Assembly: GCF_036203305.1 (NCBI RefSeq)
Contig: NZ_CP108131.1
Location: forward strand, 682,001-746,000
Length of the DNA stretch: 64,000 nucleotides
Direction: 5' to 3'
Origin: Streptomyces sp. NBC_00190
GTDB taxonomy: Bacteria; Actinomycetota; Actinomycetes; Streptomycetales; Streptomycetaceae
The notes beneath the pieces were generated by a model. The model was not told the DNA's origin. It was given only the letters and a program-made list of their open reading frames with translations, and ran no database searches. The number at the start of each line of letters is the position of its first letter. Positions within the stretch are counted from its first letter, which is position 1. This document shows, in pieces, positions 59,181 to 64,000 of this stretch. A program made the position numbers and the translations under genes.

Positions 59181-60080
59181 TCACTCCGCCAGCGCGCGGC
59201 GCAGGGCGGCGCCGAGTTCGGCGATCTGGCGCTGCGAGACGTCGGCCGAGAGGATCGCCTGCGATCCGTGGAAGGTGCCGGGCCACTGGTGGAGCTCGAC
59301 CGACACGCCCGCCTGCATCAGGCGCAGCGCGTACGCGATGCCCTCATCGCGGTTCGGACAGAATTCCGCGGTGGCGATGTAGGCCGGTGGCAGGCCGGAC
59401 AGGTCGGTGGCCCGCGCGGCGGCCGCGTACGGTGTGGCGGGCTGGGAGCCCAGGTAGTGCCGCCACGCCGTGGTGAGCTTGCCGCGATCGAACCAGGGCG
59501 TGTCGGTGAAGTTCCGCGCCGACCACGTCTCCTGCCGGTCGTCCAGTCCGGGCTGGTTGAGCAGTTGGAAGCGGATCGCCGGCCCCTGCTCGTCACGCGC
59601 CCGCAAGGCCACCGCGGCCGCGAGGTTCGCACCGGCGCTGTGACCGCCGACCGCGATCCGCGCCGGGTCGATGCCGAGTTCGTCGCCGTGCTCGGCCGCC
59701 CAGGTCAGTACGGCGTACGAGTCGTCCAGGGCAGCCGGGAACCGGTGCTCGGGCGCCAGGCGGTAGCCCACCGAGATCACCACCGCCCCGGAGAGGTCCG
59801 CCACCCGGGCGGCCCAGGGATGCTCGGTGTCCAGGTCACCGAAGACTCCGCCGCCACCGTGCAGCCAGACGACGGCGCTCTGTGCGTGGCCGCGCGGGCG
59901 ATAGACCCGCACCGCCACGTCCGGATCAGCGGACACCGTGCGGTCCTCGACCTCCATGTGCGAGGTGTCCGGCGCCGGCGCGGCAGCGGCACGCGCGGCG
60001 AACTCCTTGCGCGAGGTGACCGGGTCGTTCAGGTCCAAGTGCGGGAGGAACGGGATGAAGGCTTCGAGTTCGGGATCCAT
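59181..60080 (-). CDS. HSL-type alpha/beta-hydrolase (bacterial esterase)
   Basis: The 299-residue protein has the hormone-sensitive-lipase motif HGGGGVFGDL and the nucleophile elbow GGHSAGANLAAAV (serine near residue 150). The acid lies near NRDEGIAYALRL and the histidine in WPGTFHGS. RLAPEHRFPAALDD is another family marker. It is cytoplasmic. It is divergent from the PucR-like regulator at 60188, the likely controller. Confidence 0.92.
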   Translation of the reverse strand: MDPELEAFIPFLPHLDLNDPVTSRKEFAARAAAAPAPDTSHMEVEDRTVSADPDVAVRVYRPRGHAQSAVVWLHGGGGVFGDLDTEHPWAARVADLSGAVVISVGYRLAPEHRFPAALDDSYAVLTWAAEHGDELGIDPARIAVGGHSAGANLAAAVALRARDEQGPAIRFQLLNQPGLDDRQETWSARNFTDTPWFDRGKLTTAWRHYLGSQPATPYAAAARATDLSGLPPAYIATAEFCPNRDEGIAYALRLMQAGVSVELHQWPGTFHGSQAILSADVSQRQIAELGAALRRALAE

Positions 60081-60187
60081 GACGACCATCCTCACGGTCC
60101 GTCACCCAGGGGTCATCCGCCATCCGTCGCGCATCCCGCCCCGGTCACGCACCGATCGGCGCACGCTTGTCCTTCTATCCTTCCGTC

Positions 60188-61222
60188 ATGGAAGCACTGG
60201 CCGTACGGCTGTCGGGACTGGATCCGTATGTCGACGGCGCGATGCGCATCGTCGCCTTCTACGACACGCTGATGCGCCGACGGGTGGATCTCCCGGCGCT
60301 CGCCAGGGCCTCGGCGGGCCTGGCCGAGTGCGTGGCCGGGATCCGGCTCCACGGCACGGGGCGGGCGATCCGCATCTCGCCCGACGGCAGGCAGGCGTCC
60401 GACACACCGTCACCCGCGTCCACCACGACGCCGATCACCCTCGACGAGGAGGTGATCGGCACGGCGTGGCTGGAACGCCCCGGCCCACCGAATCCGCTCG
60501 ACGACGTACTCCTCGACCGGCTCGCCATCGCCGCCGCGGCCGTCGCCGAGCGGTACGGCCCGGCCCGCACCACGATGGCCGACCCCGCCCTCGTCGAACT
60601 GGCGATCAGCCCCGACAGCGACGAGGCGGCCAGGGCGCGGGCGCTTCGACTCCTGGGTTTCGCCGCCGACCTGCCGGTCCACGTGGTCGCCGTACGGTCC
60701 CAGCTTCCGCTCGACCGGATCGGCGGCCTCGTATGCCCGGCCCGCCCGGTGAAGGCGGCGCCGCTCGCCGACGTGGGCGTCATCCTGGCCACCACCATCG
60801 CCCCGGCCCGTTTTCCGGCAGGCGTACGCGCGGGGATCAGCGCCGCCGACAGCCCCGACCGATCCTGGCGGGAAGCGCGCACCGCGCTCCGCTTCACGAC
60901 CCCGCGCGAACCTGTGATCCGCCATGCCGACCTGGGCGCGCTGGCGCTCCTGGCCGAGGTGCCCCAGGACACCGCGCGCCGCAACGTCGACGTGGCCGCC
61001 GTCGCCCGGATCGCCGGCAGTCCGGAAGACCTGGAGACTCTGGACACCTACTGCGCCACCGGATCCCTGCGCCGGGCCGCGGACCTCCTCCACCTGCATC
61101 ACAGCAGCATCGCCCGGCGACTCGAACAGATCGCGAAGACCTTGGACATCGAGCTCACCGAGCCCACCGGGCTGACACGGGCCAGGCTCGCCCTCACGGC
61201 GTGGCGGCTGCTGAACGACTGA
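60188..61222 (+). CDS. PucR-like helix-turn-helix regulator
   Basis: The 344-residue protein has an N-terminal region with a GAF-like or CdaR-like sensor (VILATTIAPARFPAGVRAGISAADSP). The C-terminal PucR-type HTH reads LDTYCATGSLRRAADLLHLHHSSIARRLEQIAKTLDIELTEPTGLTRARLALTAWRL. This arrangement occurs in the CdaR/PucR families. ATG 60188 is used. It is divergent from the HSL esterase, so they may be functionally linked. Confidence 0.88.
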   Translation: MEALAVRLSGLDPYVDGAMRIVAFYDTLMRRRVDLPALARASAGLAECVAGIRLHGTGRAIRISPDGRQASDTPSPASTTTPITLDEEVIGTAWLERPGPPNPLDDVLLDRLAIAAAAVAERYGPARTTMADPALVELAISPDSDEAARARALRLLGFAADLPVHVVAVRSQLPLDRIGGLVCPARPVKAAPLADVGVILATTIAPARFPAGVRAGISAADSPDRSWREARTALRFTTPREPVIRHADLGALALLAEVPQDTARRNVDVAAVARIAGSPEDLETLDTYCATGSLRRAADLLHLHHSSIARRLEQIAKTLDIELTEPTGLTRARLALTAWRLLND

Positions 61223-61327
61223 CGGCGGGCGGAGCGGGCGGGACGAGCGGGGCGGGCAGGCAGGGCAGGGCAGGCACCCGGAGGAAAGTGACACGGACGG
61301 CTGGTAACCCTCTGCAAGACTCACCGT

Positions 61328-61699
61328 ATGAGAGTTCGATGCACCAGGATCATCCACCCACAGGCCGATCTCCCCGTTGCGGAGTACGACGGAATCCGGG
61401 TTGGGGGCATCTACACGGTGCTGGAGATCGAGGTCCTCGCCGACAGCGAGGTACAGATCCGCGTGCTGGGCGAGGACTCGGAGGAGCCCGGACTGTTCTG
61501 GGACGTCGCCGACTTCGACGTGCTCGATGCCGGCATGCCGGCGTGCTGGGCCCTCGTCCTGGAGAACGGCGGCCTGAGCCTGGCACCCGCACTGTGGCAG
61601 CGCCCCGGCTTCTGGAACGACTACTACCGCCGGGACCCGCGGGCGCTGGCCGACTTCGAGACCGTCAAGCGTGAACTGCTCGACGACACCGCGCTGTAG
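61328..61699 (+). CDS. Small acidic cytoplasmic protein of unknown function
   Basis: The 123-residue protein is beta-rich in appearance: GIRVGGIYTVLEIEVLADSEVQIRVLGEDSEEPGLFWDVADFDVLDAG, then WQRPGFWNDYYRRDPRALADFETVKREL. No family is recognised. The abundance of acidic residues resembles immunity-type proteins, but nothing toxic is adjacent. Codon bias supports a real gene. Confidence 0.75.
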   Translation: MRVRCTRIIHPQADLPVAEYDGIRVGGIYTVLEIEVLADSEVQIRVLGEDSEEPGLFWDVADFDVLDAGMPACWALVLENGGLSLAPALWQRPGFWNDYYRRDPRALADFETVKRELLDDTAL

Positions 61700-61704
61700 G
61701 TGAC

Positions 61705-61860
61705 CGCCGGGAGTCGGCGGCCGGATCTTCGACGAAGTAGTGCGAGACGGCCGTGTCCCGGACGTCACGGAGCAGGAACACGGCCCTGCGGTCACGGTAG
61801 AAGTCCTTGTCCCAGGAGAGTTCGGCCGGTGTCCACCGGGTGACTCGGTCGTCGTGGGTG
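61705..61860 (-). pseudogene. Sulfotransferase fragment
   Basis: On the minus strand a frame reads THDDRVTRWTPAELSWDKDFY, then RDRRAVFLLRDVRDTAVSHYFVED. This resembles the PAPS-binding 3'-phosphate loop of sulfotransferases, where FLVRDPRDVVVSHYF is typical. Upstream, the neighbouring frame has VFEDVHGFTAIAPDG. The P-loop start, the dimerisation part and a start codon are absent. It is a short remnant of a larger gene. Confidence 0.55.
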
Positions 61861-62048
61861 CCCGTCCGGGGCGATGGCGGTGAACCCGTGGACGTCTTCG
61901 AACACGCGGCCCCGCGGAATCCGGCCAGCGCGTCGTGTTGCCGCCAATCACCAGCGATCTGGCCACAGCGCCGCCGGCCTCGGGCTACACAAGAACGAGG
62001 GGGCTGTCGTCCGCTGCCCCGTAGGGGTACTGGCGGGGGGCTGGGCGC

Positions 62049-62258
62049 TTGTTGACGATCAACGTGGCGGTGCTGCTGGTGGTCATCGTCGTTCTGCGGC
62101 TGCGTCGGCGCACACAGGCCCGGAGCCGGTTCGACGAGAAGATGACCGTGATCATCGTTCTGGCGCTGGGGATCGTCCTCGCTCCCACCGAGGTCGGTCA
62201 GGGCGTTGCCGACTTCCTCGGCCAGCTCGTCAGCGGCGTCTCCCAGGCCGGCCAGTGA
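62049..62258 (+). CDS. Small membrane protein preceding the Mrr nuclease
   Basis: The 69-residue protein has two hydrophobic helices (INVAVLLVVIVVLRL and VIIVLALGIVLAPTEVG) with a basic loop (RRRTQARSRFDEK) between. It begins with TTG (62049 or 62052) after GGGGG. The 86-base gap to the nuclease suggests co-transcription. No family is recognised, but the position upstream of a membrane-anchored nuclease hints at a partner role. Confidence 0.65.
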   Translation: MLTINVAVLLVVIVVLRLRRRTQARSRFDEKMTVIIVLALGIVLAPTEVGQGVADFLGQLVSGVSQAGQ

Positions 62259-62343
62259 CCATCACACACCACCTCCCTCTTCCGGCCGGGTGGTGCGCCG
62301 TGGCCTCGCAACACGCTGTCCATCCCTGCCCGGGGAGCATCAG

Positions 62344-63048
62344 GTGAGCGGGCGTCGTCCTGTCCGGCGTTCCGGCCAGCGGCCCGGGCGGCCCCGGCAG
62401 CGGAAGGATCAACGCCTGGAGCAGGTGGTCCTCGCCGCTCTCGCGGCCGCGGTTCTGTTCAGCCTGGCGACGGCCGCGCTGCGGTGGCTGTCCGCCCACC
62501 CCTGGACCGTGGCCGTCGTATTGCCGGCGGCAGCCGCGGCCTTCGCCGCGTGGGCGTGGCGCCGCAGGGAGGCCGCCCGGTGGGACCAGGTACGGGCGAG
62601 CGGCCTGCGCTACGTGCTCGGACAGCTCGATGGTCTGCATCATCGGGAATTCGAGTTCGCGGTGCGGGACCTGATGCGCCGCGACGGCTGCGCAGACGCG
62701 CGACAGGTCGGCGGACGCGGCGACAACGGCGCCGACGTCAAGGCCACCGACCCGTACGGGCGCCGGTGGGTCATCCAGTGCAAGCACCGGAAGGACGGCT
62801 GGTCGGGGAAGCCTGTCGGCACCCCCGACCTCCACGTCCTCAACGGCACCGGCAGGCAGGTCCACCACGGCGACGTCCTGGTCATGCTCACCAACGGCCG
62901 GATCACCGGCAACGCCGCCCAGTTCGCCAAGTCCCAAAGACTCCACCTGGTCGACCGCCACCTCCTCGCCGAATGGGCCGGCGGATCCCGCCCGCTGTGG
63001 GACCTCCTGCGCGCCCTCCCTCCGACCGGCCGTCAGGTCGGCCCCTGA
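62344..63048 (+). CDS. Membrane-anchored Mrr-type restriction endonuclease
   Basis: The 234-residue protein has a basic N-terminus with two hydrophobic helices (VLAALAAAVLFSLATAALRWL and TVAVVLPAAAAAFAAWAW) and a C-terminal nuclease domain. The nuclease motif is FEFAVRDLMRRDG, then GGRGDNGADVKATDPYGRRWVIQCKHR, with the D and QxK of PD-(D/E)xK Mrr-like enzymes. Type IV restriction enzymes of this group cut modified DNA; a membrane anchor suggests action at the site of DNA entry (inference). GTG 62344 follows GGGGAG by six bases. The small membrane protein upstream is a possible partner. Confidence 0.82.
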   Translation: MSGRRPVRRSGQRPGRPRQRKDQRLEQVVLAALAAAVLFSLATAALRWLSAHPWTVAVVLPAAAAAFAAWAWRRREAARWDQVRASGLRYVLGQLDGLHHREFEFAVRDLMRRDGCADARQVGGRGDNGADVKATDPYGRRWVIQCKHRKDGWSGKPVGTPDLHVLNGTGRQVHHGDVLVMLTNGRITGNAAQFAKSQRLHLVDRHLLAEWAGGSRPLWDLLRALPPTGRQVGP

Positions 63049-63155
63049 AACAACACTGCCCGCCTGCCGGACCCCGGCCTGACGGAGGACCGGCAGGGCA
63101 CAACGCGGTTCGGAGCGCACGAGCGGCCGTCCGACCCGGTCGGTAGCATGACCGG

Positions 63156-63683
63156 ATGATTGAGGTTCGTGACGCTGGTCCGGACGACGGCGACGTGCTC
63201 GGTGAGATCCACGCCACCGCCTGGGAGGTGGCCTATGCCCCCTTCTTCGAGCCGGAGTTCGCCGCCAGTGGAGTGCGCAGCAGGCGGAGCCGATGGCATG
63301 CCCGAATCAACGAAGGGGCGGGGACGATTCTGCTTGCCGTCCTCGATGGCCGCCCCTTGGCGCTGTCCGCCGTTCTGCCGTCTCCGACCAGACCGGGTGC
63401 CGCGGAGATCAGCAGCTTCTACAGTCACCCGGACAGCTGGGGCAGCGGTGTCGCCTCCGCGTTGATGACCGGGACGCTGCACCGTGTCCGCGATGAGGGA
63501 TTCACCGGGGTGCACTTGTGGACGTTGCGTGACACCCCGCAATCCCGCCGCTTCTACACCAAGTGCGGCTTCACCGAATCCGGCGCCGCACGGGTCTACG
63601 ACTTCGGCGACGGCAATCCCCTTGACCAGGTCGAATACGAGCGAGTCATCCCAACGCCCGCCGAGCCGCCCGCCTTCCCCTGA
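63156..63683 (+). CDS. GNAT-family N-acetyltransferase
   Basis: The 175-residue protein has a GNAT start (IEVRDAGPDDGDVLGEIHATAWEVAYAPFFEPEF), the acetyl-CoA binding region SSFYSHPDSWGSGVASALMTGTLHRVRDEGFTGVHLWTL, and QSRRFYTKCGFTESGAARVYDFGDG at the C-terminus. It acetylates an unknown amine. It stands alone. Confidence 0.93.
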   Translation: MIEVRDAGPDDGDVLGEIHATAWEVAYAPFFEPEFAASGVRSRRSRWHARINEGAGTILLAVLDGRPLALSAVLPSPTRPGAAEISSFYSHPDSWGSGVASALMTGTLHRVRDEGFTGVHLWTLRDTPQSRRFYTKCGFTESGAARVYDFGDGNPLDQVEYERVIPTPAEPPAFP

Positions 63684-63956
63684 CACCTCCGAGCAGGTCA
63701 GTGGAACGAGACGAAGTCCGTTGACCGGTCGCGCCCCTGCCGCTGGCTCCGCCCCTGGCTCGGCCGCCGCCACCCCTGCCGCCCCTGCCGCTGTTTCTGT
63801 CACACGATCGGATGTCGTTGCGGCCCCATCCGGTGGGACACGTCCCGACTCCCCCATCCCCAGGTCCGGATGCGTGCAAGGTGGGTCCAGCTTTCGGCGC
63901 CCCGGCACCCTCCGCCCGGCGCGCTGCCCTGCGCGCGACGGAAGGGCCTGTAACCG
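63684..63956. other. Intergenic region with pyrimidine-rich tract
   Basis: The first half is C-rich, with repeated CCCCTGCCGC-like units around 63730-63795. I see no gene here. It may hold the promoter of the partial gene at 63957. Confidence 0.4.
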
Positions 63957-64000
63957 ATGGCGATCGCGAGGACCCTGCTGCCCGCCCTGCTCTCCTTGGC
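63957..64000 (+). CDS. Start of a gene cut by the window edge (possible exported protein)
   Basis: ATG 63957 opens a frame reading MAIARTLLPALLSL, which looks like the start of a signal peptide or membrane helix. GAAGGG lies 11 bases upstream. Only 14 residues are in the window, so nothing more can be said. Confidence 0.4.
   Translation, partial: MAIARTLLPALLSL

Overview
The window has very high GC with strong third-position GC bias, many GTG starts, Tat-like and Sec signal peptides, and families typical of Actinobacteria (ECF41 sigma factor, MAB_1171c family, DUF5995, DUF5701, DUF6924, SpoIIE-type PP2C phosphatase). This points to a Streptomyces or close relative. There is no rRNA, tRNA, CRISPR array, insertion sequence, phage structural gene or replication origin that I can see. 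The mix of regulators, secreted hydrolases, resistance-type transporters and broken genes looks like a chromosome arm or accessory region rather than the core.

Layout. 0-6 kb: a TROVE/Ro60-like RNA-binding protein, then a four-gene cluster (XRE regulator, ImmA/IrrE-type metallopeptidase, MAB_1171c-type membrane protein, PAP2-like membrane protein) behind a row of CTAG-rich palindromes. 5.5-9 kb: a ribbon-helix-helix regulator behind repeated TGGCRCCA motifs, a DUF4097 protein and a DrrAB-type ABC exporter. 9-13 kb: decayed SRPBCC fragments, an ArsR/SRPBCC pair, a membrane glutaredoxin, a DUF6924 protein and a secreted esterase. 13-16.5 kb: a two-component system and an unusual ABC-2 permease. 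16.6-19 kb: a broken NIPSNAP gene and an ECF41 sigma factor with its carboxymuconolactone-decarboxylase partner and a matching promoter. 19-26 kb: two tandem secreted proteins of unknown function, a class A beta-lactamase, a hemC paralogue and a phospholipase D-like protein. 26-36 kb: a membrane molybdopterin oxidoreductase and several divergent regulator/enzyme pairs (HxlR/RidA, TetR/hydrolase, MarR/MFS, TetR/FAD monooxygenase), most with visible operators. 36-45 kb: acyl-CoA ligase, NlpC/P60 protein, TetR/hydrolase operon, small proteins and a DNA-glycosylase-like protein. 45-50 kb: a multidomain PP2C phosphatase, a coupled pair of unknowns and an MFS transporter with a hairpin covering its ribosome binding site. 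50-64 kb: secreted S37 peptidase, GNAT enzymes, TetR/SRPBCC pair, small metzincin, serine hydrolase, HSL-type esterase, PucR-like regulator and a membrane-anchored Mrr-type nuclease.

Two themes run through the window. First, many regulator genes sit next to palindromes that look like their own operators, so local autoregulated switches dominate. Second, at least eight gene remnants (two SRPBCC, NIPSNAP, aldehyde dehydrogenase, YVTN propeller, serine hydrolase, carotenoid oxygenase, sulfotransferase) are scattered between intact genes, suggesting frequent insertion and deletion. The best candidates for undescribed biology are the XRE/ImmA/MAB_1171c/PAP2 cluster with its operators, the tandem three-repeat secreted proteins, the membrane-anchored Mrr nuclease pair and the SD-covering terminator hairpin before the MFS gene.
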